19,244 nt of DNA, taken from positions 1 through 19,244 of the forward strand of contig CAZSLZ010000053.1 of the NCBI GenBank assembly GCA_964607865.1, read 5' to 3'. Made by a program: the position numbers and the translations under genes. The notes beneath the pieces were generated by a model. That model ran no database searches and had not been told where the DNA came from. It saw only the letters and a program-made list of their open reading frames with translations. Every line of letters begins with the position of its first letter. The stretch's first letter is position 1. Of this stretch, positions 7,220 to 13,207 are shown in pieces. The DNA is from CAZSLZ01 sp964607865 (GTDB taxonomy: Bacteria; Vulcanimicrobiota; JAJTBE01; CAZSLZ01).

Positions 7220-7237
7220 AAATAATTTAAATTATTT
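7220..7237. promoter_or_regulatory. 18-bp perfect palindrome AAATAATTTAAATTATTT
   Basis: A gapless perfect palindrome made only of A and T, in the same spacer. Its base composition makes a chance origin quite possible. It could act as an operator half or as easily melted DNA. Confidence 0.3.
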
Positions 7238-7359
7238 TAATGCACCATTAGTTAAGTTAAAAAAAATTAAATATGCGTTTTGAATATTGAAGAAAATTGA
7301 AGCATAGGATGATAATAAAATAGTAAATATACAGGCAATATTTTCATAACTACTAAATT

Positions 7360-7375
7360 ATTCCGTCTGCGGAAT
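7360..7375. promoter_or_regulatory. Inverted repeat ATTCCG-TCTG-CGGAAT upstream of marR
   Basis: Six-base perfect arms around a 4-base spacer, in the only GC-containing patch of an otherwise AT-rich region, about 130 bp before the marR start. Candidate regulator binding site or small hairpin; no T-run follows, so it is not a terminator. Confidence 0.45.
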
Positions 7376-7439
7376 GCCATTTAGGACTTTTGTTACATAT
7401 TAAACTTGAAATTATGATTATAATGTAATAAAATAGCTA

Positions 7440-7468
7440 TTTAATTAAGTAATAGCAATAAGTATAAT
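7440..7468 (+). promoter_or_regulatory. Possible marR promoter (-10 TATAAT)
   Basis: TATAAT at 7463-7468 lies about 36 bp before the TTG start. The best -35 candidate at 17-bp spacing is TTTAAT (7440-7445), which is weak. A second TATAAT at 7419-7424 has no good -35. Confidence 0.4.
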
Positions 7469-7503
7469 TTATATATGAAACCAAATATAAGGAGAGATTT
7501 AAC

Positions 7504-7962
7504 TTGAAACAGGACTTTGGAACCGACGGCAAAGCTCTGGAACTCTGGAATAAATTACAGAAGGTTCATCAGGAAATTTACAGAGACATTCAGAAGAATT
7601 TTCAGGACAAAGGTATAACCGCTTCTCAATTCGAAGTGCTTATTGAACTCAGCAAGCACAAACAACTGCCCATGTGGAAAATAAGTGATCTGTTAGCTGT
7701 AACTGGTGGTAATGTTACCGGTTTAATTGATCGTCTGGAAAACAAGGGCTTTGTTGTTCGGATTCGCAGTGAAAAAGATCGAAGAATTATTCTTGCAAAA
7801 ATCACCAGAAAAGGTGAAGAAATTTTTGAGAACACAATTCACAATTTCACAGAAAGTTTAAAAAGCAACTTGTGTACTCTTGAGATTTCTGAATTTAAAG
7901 AATTAGACTCCATTCTTGAAAAACTATGTAACAATTTTACAAAAGAGGAAAAGCCCGTTTAA
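7504..7962 (+). CDS. MarR-family transcriptional regulator
   Basis: A 152-residue winged helix-turn-helix dimeric repressor or activator. Helical N-terminus (1-40), then GITASQFEVLIEL, a recognition region LLAVTGGNVTGLIDRLENKG (about 64-83), and a wing VVRIRSEKDRRIILAKIT with the DRR motif typical of MarR. The C-terminal helices complete the dimer interface. The start is TTG at 7504, preceded by AAGGAG at 9-10 nt; no in-frame ATG fits. It is divergent from the por operon and may control it and itself through the inverted repeats between them. The effector is unknown. Its stop abuts the queD stop. Confidence 0.93.
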   Translation: MKQDFGTDGKALELWNKLQKVHQEIYRDIQKNFQDKGITASQFEVLIELSKHKQLPMWKISDLLAVTGGNVTGLIDRLENKGFVVRIRSEKDRRIILAKITRKGEEIFENTIHNFTESLKSNLCTLEISEFKELDSILEKLCNNFTKEEKPV

Positions 7963-8328
7963 TTATTTTCTATAAGAAGCCCAGCAATCCGGGGATTCCC
8001 ACACCCTTACCTCTTCAAGGGTTATTTTGTGAGGAATTGAAGCCTCCAGATTTAGAAATATTTTATAAGCTAAATTTTCAGCAGTCGGATTAATGCCAGA
8101 TAAAATATCTACCTGGTTTAAAAGTTCATGGTCAAGTTTCCTTATTAACCCCGACATTATTTTTTTTATCTCTTTAAAGTCAGCCAGCATTCCAAGGTCA
8201 TCCAGTTCTTCACCTTTTATAATTGCCTCTATCTCCCACCGATGGCCATGAAGTTTAGAGCATTCTCCCCTATAGCCTTCCAGGCGGTGAGCTGAATCAA
8301 AATGACTTTTTATTCCAAGCCTGAACAT
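7963..8328 (-). CDS. queD: 6-carboxytetrahydropterin synthase (QueD/PTPS family)
   Basis: A 121-residue enzyme of 7-deazaguanine (queuosine) biosynthesis that turns dihydroneopterin triphosphate into 6-carboxytetrahydropterin. The zinc ligands fit H14 (SAHRL), H27 and H29 (LHGH). The catalytic Cys is C23 (GECSKLHGH). LDHELLN (65-71) supplies the family Asp/His, and E111 in WESPDCWASY is the substrate-binding Glu. I start at the ATG at 8326-8328 because CAGGGTG lies 8 nt upstream and it gives standard QueD length; a TTG seven codons earlier (8347-8349) is the alternative. No other queuosine genes are visible. It converges on marR with no bases between the stop codons. Confidence 0.93.
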   Translation of the reverse strand: MFRLGIKSHFDSAHRLEGYRGECSKLHGHRWEIEAIIKGEELDDLGMLADFKEIKKIMSGLIRKLDHELLNQVDILSGINPTAENLAYKIFLNLEASIPHKITLEEVRVWESPDCWASYRK

Positions 8329-8440
8329 ATCAAATACACCCTGTTTCAAGAAATTTTTATTACCTTGTATTATAACTCAGCCAAAGGGAAAACTCCTTTT
8401 TAAAAGAATTCTGTTTTATCATAAAAAAGGGGGAATTATA

Positions 8441-8827
8441 ATGCCTGCATTACAAGTTACTATTCAAAATTTCAGCGGAACAACAGTATTGGGGCTCCAG
8501 GGAGATCATTGCCCTCGACGGGATTTAACAGCTTCAGGCTTCATGACTCTGGTTGCCGACATTGTATTCCAGCCTGATCATATCTGGTTCTGGGTTGAAA
8601 AACAGGAAGGCGAAGATTACAAGGCCAATATTGAGGTTAAATGGAAGGAAAGAAACCTGGTACTGTTTCGCCTGATTAATGGAGACGGTGTAAAAGGGGA
8701 AGCTGCCCGGATAAAGAGCCCCAAATTCAAGGGACAGATTGACGCCTTACCATCTCAGGTCAGAGAAGACTATTCTACCAGGGAAAAAACCGATATGGTA
8801 TATCACATTGACGATTTTGCATTTTAA
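8441..8827 (+). CDS. Conserved-looking hypothetical protein, 128 aa
   Basis: I do not recognise this protein. It starts at an ATG with AAAAAGGGGG 7-8 nt upstream. It has no signal peptide or membrane segment. The sequence alternates hydrophobic and polar residues, suggesting a beta-rich fold: LQVTIQNF, TVLGL, FMTLVADIVF, IWFWVEKQEG, ANIEVKWKER, LVLFRLINGD. The C-terminus is charged and ends in HIDDFAF. It lies 68 bp before asnS on the same strand and may share its transcript, though a weak promoter sits between them. Two Trp in the WFWVEK patch stand out. No function is proposed. Confidence 0.8.
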   Translation: MPALQVTIQNFSGTTVLGLQGDHCPRRDLTASGFMTLVADIVFQPDHIWFWVEKQEGEDYKANIEVKWKERNLVLFRLINGDGVKGEAARIKSPKFKGQIDALPSQVREDYSTREKTDMVYHIDDFAF

Positions 8828-8851
8828 TAAGAGGAAATAGAACAGAAAATA

Positions 8852-8878
8852 TTGAAAATTCAACCAAAATATGATAAT
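8852..8878 (+). promoter_or_regulatory. Possible asnS promoter
   Basis: TTGAAA (8852-8857) and GATAAT (8873-8878) are good hexamers but only 15 bp apart, shorter than the optimum. It lies just upstream of the asnS ribosome binding site, so a transcript starting here would have a very short leader. Confidence 0.35.
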
Positions 8879-8895
8879 CACAGGAGGTCAATCAG

Positions 8896-10212
8896 GTGGA
8901 ATCGGCAACCCATGAACAAGTATTCAATGCAACCATAGCAAACATTTCTCAATTTGAAGAAAAAAAGGTCAAAATAAGGGGTTGGTTATACAACCTGAGA
9001 TCCAGCGGAAAACTTTTATTTCTGCAAATCCGCGATGGTTCAGGTATTATACAGGGAGTAATGTTCAAAAAAGAAGTCGACCGGGAAAACTTTAACCTGA
9101 CAAAAAAACTGAACCAGGAAGCTGCCATTGAGGTAATCGGCACTGTCCGCGCCGATGAGCGGGCTCCTTCCGGGTTTGAACTCTCTGTTCATGAAGTAAC
9201 AATGATCAGCGATTCCTTGGATTACCCCATTACACCAAAGGAACACGGGGTGGAATTCCTGATGGATCACCGGCATCTCTGGCTCCGCTCCAAACTTCAA
9301 CACGCCACCATGCTGGTAAGGGCCACAATTATTAAGGCCTGTCGGGATTATTTCGACAATCACGGGTTCGTACTGATTGATTCGCCTATCCTCACCCCTT
9401 CAGCCTGTGAAGGAACCACAACACTTTTTGAAACCGACTACTTCGGAGAAAAAGCATACCTTTCCCAGAGTGGCCAGCTTTATAATGAAGCTGCGGCCAT
9501 GGCCTTTGGTAAAGTTTACTGTTTCGGCCCCACTTTCCGGGCAGAAAAATCCCGTACCCGACGGCATCTTTCCGAGTTCTGGATGATCGAACCGGAGATG
9601 GCTTACATTGACCTGGAAGAGAATATGAAGGTTCAGGAAGATTTTATGGAGTATTTGGTTCAAACCGTATTAGAACAAAGATCCATGGAATTAAAAACCC
9701 TGGAGCGGGATCTTTCTTTCCTGGAAAATGTTAGAAAGCCACTGCCCAGGCTTCATTACGACGATGCGGTAAAGATTTTGAACAAAAAAGGCAGAGATTT
9801 TCAATGGGGTGAAGATTTTGGAGCTGAAGATGAAACCCTCCTCACCGAAGAATTTGACAAGCCTTTCTTCGTCCACCATTACCCTCATAAAGCCAAGGCT
9901 TTTTATATGAAAAAAGATCCGGGCCGGCCTGAACTGGCTTTATGTTCAGATATGCTTGCCCCGGAAGGTTACGGTGAAATAGTCGGAGGCGGGCAGAGAG
10001 AAGACGACTATGATGAACTGGTCAAGGAAATTGAAAAACACGGTTTGCCTCTGGAAGGATATAAATGGTATCTGGATTTGAGGAAATATGGTTCGGTACC
10101 TCACGGAGGCTTCGGCCTGGGCATTGAAAGAACAGTTTCCTGGATTTGCGGTTTGCATCACGTGAGGGAAACTATACCCTTCCCACGCACCATGACCCGC
10201 AAATACCCATAA
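8896..10212 (+). CDS. asnS: Asparaginyl-tRNA synthetase
   Basis: A 438-residue class II aminoacyl-tRNA synthetase charging tRNA-Asn. The N-terminal OB-fold anticodon-binding domain spans about 24-106 (VKIRGWLYNLRSSGK, LFLQIRDGSG). The catalytic core has SGQLYNEAAA (192-201), motif 2 FGPTFRAEKSRTRRHLSEFW (210-229) and motif 3 GGFGLGIERTVSW (404-416), ending RETIPFPRTMTRKYP. Asn rather than Asp specificity is inferred from the HLSEFWMIEPEMA block and the short form lacking the bacterial AspRS insertion. The start is GTG, with AGGAGG 8 nt upstream. It is followed 13 bp later by the receiver-kinase gene, so the two are probably co-transcribed. Confidence 0.96.
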   Translation: MESATHEQVFNATIANISQFEEKKVKIRGWLYNLRSSGKLLFLQIRDGSGIIQGVMFKKEVDRENFNLTKKLNQEAAIEVIGTVRADERAPSGFELSVHEVTMISDSLDYPITPKEHGVEFLMDHRHLWLRSKLQHATMLVRATIIKACRDYFDNHGFVLIDSPILTPSACEGTTTLFETDYFGEKAYLSQSGQLYNEAAAMAFGKVYCFGPTFRAEKSRTRRHLSEFWMIEPEMAYIDLEENMKVQEDFMEYLVQTVLEQRSMELKTLERDLSFLENVRKPLPRLHYDDAVKILNKKGRDFQWGEDFGAEDETLLTEEFDKPFFVHHYPHKAKAFYMKKDPGRPELALCSDMLAPEGYGEIVGGGQREDDYDELVKEIEKHGLPLEGYKWYLDLRKYGSVPHGGFGLGIERTVSWICGLHHVRETIPFPRTMTRKYP

Positions 10213-10225
10213 TAAGGAGTTCAAT

Positions 10226-11404
10226 TTGGATTTTGAAAACCGGCTGCAATTGAATGTAATGTTTATCGAAGACAACCAGCATATGTCTGAATTACTGCAG
10301 GTTACCCTGGAGAGTATGAATTTGAATTACAAGGTGGAAGTAATAACATCCGGGGAAAAAGCGCTGGAGATTCTGAAGAAAGATGAAAGCAGTTACGATA
10401 TAATTGTAGTGGATTATATTCTGCCCGGAATGAACGGGTTGGAATTTCTGGACAGGCTGAAAAAAGGTTCTTTCAATATAGCTTCGGTTTTCTTTACCGG
10501 CAAGGGATCTGAAACCATAGCTGTGGAAGCCTTGAAACGGGGAGCTTCAGATTATGTAGTTAAAGATTCTGCCGGTTTTAAGATATTGCCCACAATTCTG
10601 GAAAGAGTTTATAAGCAGAAACAACTGGAAAATTATAATATGGAATTGCAAAAACGGATTGTCCAGCAAAACAGGATTTTGGCGGAGGCCAACCAGAACC
10701 TCATGTCTTCAAGCAAGGAGTTAATTAAAGCCAAACGTACTGCTAATTTGTTATTTTTTGTCCGGGAAATATCTCATGAACTGAACAATCCCCTGGCAGG
10801 CCTGGTAGGTTTTTCCGAGTTGCTTCTTAACAGGCTGGAACCTCAATCTCCTATCAGGGATGATCTGGAAGAAGTCCGCGCCAGCGCTTATCGAATAAAA
10901 AATGTGGTAAGCAAACTGGCAAAATTCTGCGGTACCGAAAAACGGAAAGTAAGAGTGATTAATGTACATGAAGCTATAAATGATGTTCTGGCATTTTTCC
11001 AGCCAAGGGCTGATGAAACATCAATAAACATCGAGAAACATTTCTGTGATGATGGTTCAGCCAATGTTAAAATGAGTGTTGTTGATCTGGAACAGGCAGT
11101 AATGGCTATTTTAATGAACTGTCGCAGGGCCATGCCCGATGGGGGAAACCTGAAAATTGCCACTCAGGTTTTTGATAACATTCTTGAGATTTCTATTACC
11201 GATAGTGGTGGGGAAATCAGCGAAGAAAACCTGGAGAAAATATTTTCACCTTTCTTTCAAGCCAACCAGAAGGAAAAAATCATTGGAATGGACCTGGCGG
11301 TTACATATGGCATTATCAAAGAGAATAACGGTGAAATAACAGTTCATAGTGAAAAAGGCCGAGGGGCTACATATACAATAAGTCTGCCTGTTGCCGGGGA
11401 ATAG
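10226..11404 (+). CDS. Receiver domain-histidine kinase fusion with atypical ATP site
   Basis: A 392-residue cytoplasmic two-component protein. The receiver domain (about 10-125) has the acidic pair E15/D16, phospho-acceptor D63 (VVDYILPGMNG), T91 and K113. A coiled-coil linker (about 128-172) leads to a HisKA helix with H184 (REISHELNNPLAG). The HATPase region (about 245-390) keeps the N-box Asn (N298, ILMNCRRAM) and IFSPFF. However, G1 reads DSGGEI (326-331) where DxGxGI is usual, and G2 reads IGMDLAV where GxGLGL is usual, so ATP binding may be weak or altered. The start is TTG, with TAAGGAG about 6 nt upstream. It has no output DNA-binding domain and no membrane segment. It lies 13 bp after asnS and converges on the next gene with a 1-bp gap. 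Confidence 0.92.
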   Translation: MDFENRLQLNVMFIEDNQHMSELLQVTLESMNLNYKVEVITSGEKALEILKKDESSYDIIVVDYILPGMNGLEFLDRLKKGSFNIASVFFTGKGSETIAVEALKRGASDYVVKDSAGFKILPTILERVYKQKQLENYNMELQKRIVQQNRILAEANQNLMSSSKELIKAKRTANLLFFVREISHELNNPLAGLVGFSELLLNRLEPQSPIRDDLEEVRASAYRIKNVVSKLAKFCGTEKRKVRVINVHEAINDVLAFFQPRADETSINIEKHFCDDGSANVKMSVVDLEQAVMAILMNCRRAMPDGGNLKIATQVFDNILEISITDSGGEISEENLEKIFSPFFQANQKEKIIGMDLAVTYGIIKENNGEITVHSEKGRGATYTISLPVAGE

Positions 11405-11405
11405 G

Positions 11406-12341
11406 TTATTCCCAGAAACCGGGCTCCAGAGGTATCAGATAAATTCCGGCATCACTCCAGGTATATTTCTTTTCCTCTCCGGAAAAATAAAACCCCATGT
11501 TCAATTGCAAACTGGCTTCTTTCTCGGGAAACCAGGCTCCAACTTTTAACCCGGTTTTATTGGAAAGGGGAGAATCAATCAAACCCCATTCTTTTCTTTT
11601 TCTAATAATATTTTTGTTGGGAGGTTCCCATTGATATGGGTTAAGTAACCCGGGGTTTTGGAAATTTTCTGCCGGCGCTTGCCTGGTTACATAATAATTT
11701 TCATAACGAGTACCAAAAACAGGGATATAATATGAGTGATATTCGTTTTTGTTGAGAGGCTCCATTTCCAGACCTCCCCTGACAGCCAGACGCCGGTTTT
11801 TAACCCTGGAAGAAAAATAGTGATTCTGATTGCCTTTTTTCATGGGTTCCTCCCGTATAAACATCCAGGTATCGTCAGTCTGTGTAAAAACCGGATGGAA
11901 CTCGTCGGGATGATACAATATCGCATCATAACCAAATTCCCTTAGAAATGAAAGCGCTGCTGATGAAAATCGGCTGTAATAGTTTTCATCGGAGAGATTC
12001 AAAATCAAAAAATTTTCTCTGGCATATTTTTCAAGAGCAAGCATATTTTCCCGCTTCCTGGTATCAAATATATCTCCTACATCTGCAGTACCGGTGAGAA
12101 AGCAGGTACCATAATGGGCAGAGGTAAAAATATTTATATTGTTAAAAGAACACCTTATTTTAACGCTGTCCTGGTTCATATGGAAAATAGTATTATCACT
12201 GAAATATTCTGTTTTTATAATATCTGATTTTTCCCTGGCTGTGCTGTAACCAAATACGGAAGCAATCAGCAGCCCAAAAAGAAAAAACGAAAAGAATAAA
12301 ATTCTTTTCATCGAATGTTTGCCTGTAATTATCTGTTTCAT
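11406..12341 (-). CDS. Secreted or membrane-anchored protein of unknown function, 311 aa
   Basis: I do not recognise a family. The N-terminus has a Lys/Arg start, then a hydrophobic stretch (about 13-31, ILFFSFFLFGLLIASVFG), so it is exported with a cleaved signal or an N-terminal anchor. A conserved-looking core (about 45-166) contains FTSAHYGTCFLTGTADVG, a helix, NFLILNLSDE, a second helix, GYDAILYHPDE and DDTWMFIREEP. The C-terminal half is rich in Tyr, Asn and Trp and probably beta-structured. The chosen ATG has AGAGGT 4 nt upstream; an ATG ten codons later lacks one. It starts 2 bp after the stop of the 87-aa gene, so the two are likely coupled. No metal-binding or protease motif was seen. 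Confidence 0.82.
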   Translation of the reverse strand: MKQIITGKHSMKRILFFSFFLFGLLIASVFGYSTAREKSDIIKTEYFSDNTIFHMNQDSVKIRCSFNNINIFTSAHYGTCFLTGTADVGDIFDTRKRENMLALEKYARENFLILNLSDENYYSRFSSAALSFLREFGYDAILYHPDEFHPVFTQTDDTWMFIREEPMKKGNQNHYFSSRVKNRRLAVRGGLEMEPLNKNEYHSYYIPVFGTRYENYYVTRQAPAENFQNPGLLNPYQWEPPNKNIIRKRKEWGLIDSPLSNKTGLKVGAWFPEKEASLQLNMGFYFSGEEKKYTWSDAGIYLIPLEPGFWE

Positions 12342-12343
12342 AT

Positions 12344-12607
12344 CTACCTCTGGGAATGAAGCTCCGGATCTCTCAACGGCTCAACTTTCCCAGGCCGGGT
12401 TGATGAATTTAAAAAGTTTAATTGATTTTTCTGGTGCTGAGAAGCTAAAATCGGCGGCAAAAACCGGGCTGCCGGGGTAAGGGGAGCCGGAGAATTATTA
12501 AGCACAGCTTCCCGGTGGGCCTCCCAGCGAGTTATACCCTGGGGTTCGCACTTCACCACCGATACACGTTGCCTGAGTACAAAACCATTGCCGTTTATTT
12601 CATACAT
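12344..12607 (-). CDS. Small protein of unknown function, 87 aa
   Basis: The start is well supported: GGAGGGG lies 5 nt before the ATG and a TTGAAA-17-TAAAAT promoter ends about 32 bp upstream. The first ~36 residues look ordered (GFVLRQRVSVVKCEPQ, then GITRWEAHREAVL). The remainder is rich in Pro, Asn, Ser and Gln and probably disordered. There is one Cys. There is no signal peptide, so it should stay in the cytoplasm while its partner is exported. It is the first gene of a two-gene operon with the 311-aa protein. I do not recognise the family and propose no function. Confidence 0.75.
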   Translation of the reverse strand: MYEINGNGFVLRQRVSVVKCEPQGITRWEAHREAVLNNSPAPLTPAARFLPPILASQHQKNQLNFLNSSTRPGKVEPLRDPELHSQR

Positions 12608-12639
12608 TTATACCCCTCCAAAAATTTCAGTCTGATATT

Positions 12640-12668
12640 ATTTTAACATAAGTCCCTGCACATTTCAA
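12640..12668 (-). promoter_or_regulatory. Sigma-70 promoter of the 87-aa/311-aa operon
   Basis: On the minus strand, TTGAAA (12663-12668) and TAAAAT (12640-12645) are separated by exactly 17 bp. The expected transcription start near 12633 leaves a leader of about 25 nt before the ATG at 12607, with room only for the GGAGGGG site. Confidence 0.75.
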
Positions 12669-12818
12669 TAAGACTGAGTTACCATAAGTCATTTACTTGA
12701 ATGCAATATTGAAGTGGAATCTAATTTAACAATTGATGGTCAATTTGGGTCAGCTTGGTTTCCACAACATATACAAACCGGCATCAGAAAATATCATCAG
12801 GTTTTTATATTACAACAT

Positions 12819-12851
12819 AAAAAGCAGCTGTCCAAAAGGATGGCTCTTTTT
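12819..12851. terminator. Orphan terminator-like hairpin
   Basis: AAAAAG-C-AGCTGTCC pairs with GGATGGCTCTTTTT across an AAAA loop, with one bulged C and two G-T pairs. A- and T-runs on both sides make it bidirectional in form. No gene on either strand ends close by; the nearest is the TIGR02757 gene, which ends about 360 bp away and transcribes toward it. Confidence 0.6.
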
Positions 12852-13014
12852 AATTGTTATGAAAGAATTCAAAATTTGTCATTGCCAGGGTGGTTTGGAC
12901 CCGGGGAACAGGCTGTTAACAGCAAAGTTTTTTCTTCAACCGGGTTTCATCTGCTCACAGACGGAAAGCTGGTTATTGAGAGCCATGAAATGGAGCCACA
13001 GATAAAATCAGCCC

Positions 13015-13085
13015 TGTCATTGCGAGGTTTCGGAGAAACCGTGGCAATCTCAATTTAGATCGGGTTGGTTCCATATCCATTTATC
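13015..13085 (+). repeat. Dispersed repeat copy (left-arm type)
   Basis: TGTCATTGCGAG at 13015-13026 and GTGGCAATCTCAATTTAGAT (13041-13060) match the left arm at 3580-3622. The match continues through CGGGTT and then decays (TTCCATATCCATTTATCTTT against TTCTAAACCCACTTACCTTG). The right arm is absent. The inner part, GGTTTCGGAGAAACC, is itself a short hairpin. Confidence 0.75.
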
Positions 13086-13207
13086 TTTTCAAATCATCAC
13101 TTTTTCATTTTATTGTTCACATCAAATTGTTACTAAAAACCGCTCTCCTTTTCATTCAGGAATCAGCATAATCTTCTTGAAGAAATTTATTAATAACTGA
13201 TGGAGGA

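Larger units (their letters stand above)
6888..7503. other. Long AT-rich divergent control region between por and marR
   Basis: This 616-bp stretch has no credible ORF. It is very AT-rich and carries three perfect inverted repeats (7165-7179, 7220-7237, 7360-7375). It must hold the promoters of both the por operon and marR, and is long enough for several operators or an unrecognised RNA. Confidence 0.8.
12669..13207. other. Gene-free interval with orphan hairpin and repeat copy
   Basis: This stretch lies between the promoter of the 87-aa/311-aa operon and the end of the TIGR02757 gene. It contains a terminator-like hairpin (12819-12851) and a repeat copy (13015-13085). ORFs on the plus strand here lack a ribosome binding site, run through the hairpin and repeat, and are not called. 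Confidence 0.7.

Noticed and set aside
8329..8440. preQ1-type riboswitch before queD
   Set aside because: A TATAAT-like box is visible on the minus strand (8369-8374), but the C-rich/A-rich preQ1 aptamer pattern is not, and the -35 is poor.
8828..8895. T-box leader before asnS
   Set aside because: The 68-bp space is too short for a T-box and no GGTGGNACCGCG-like element is present.
12714..13058. Plus-strand ORFs (12714-13058 and 12733-13005)
   Set aside because: They run through the orphan hairpin and the repeat copy, lack ribosome binding sites and show no domain-like pattern.
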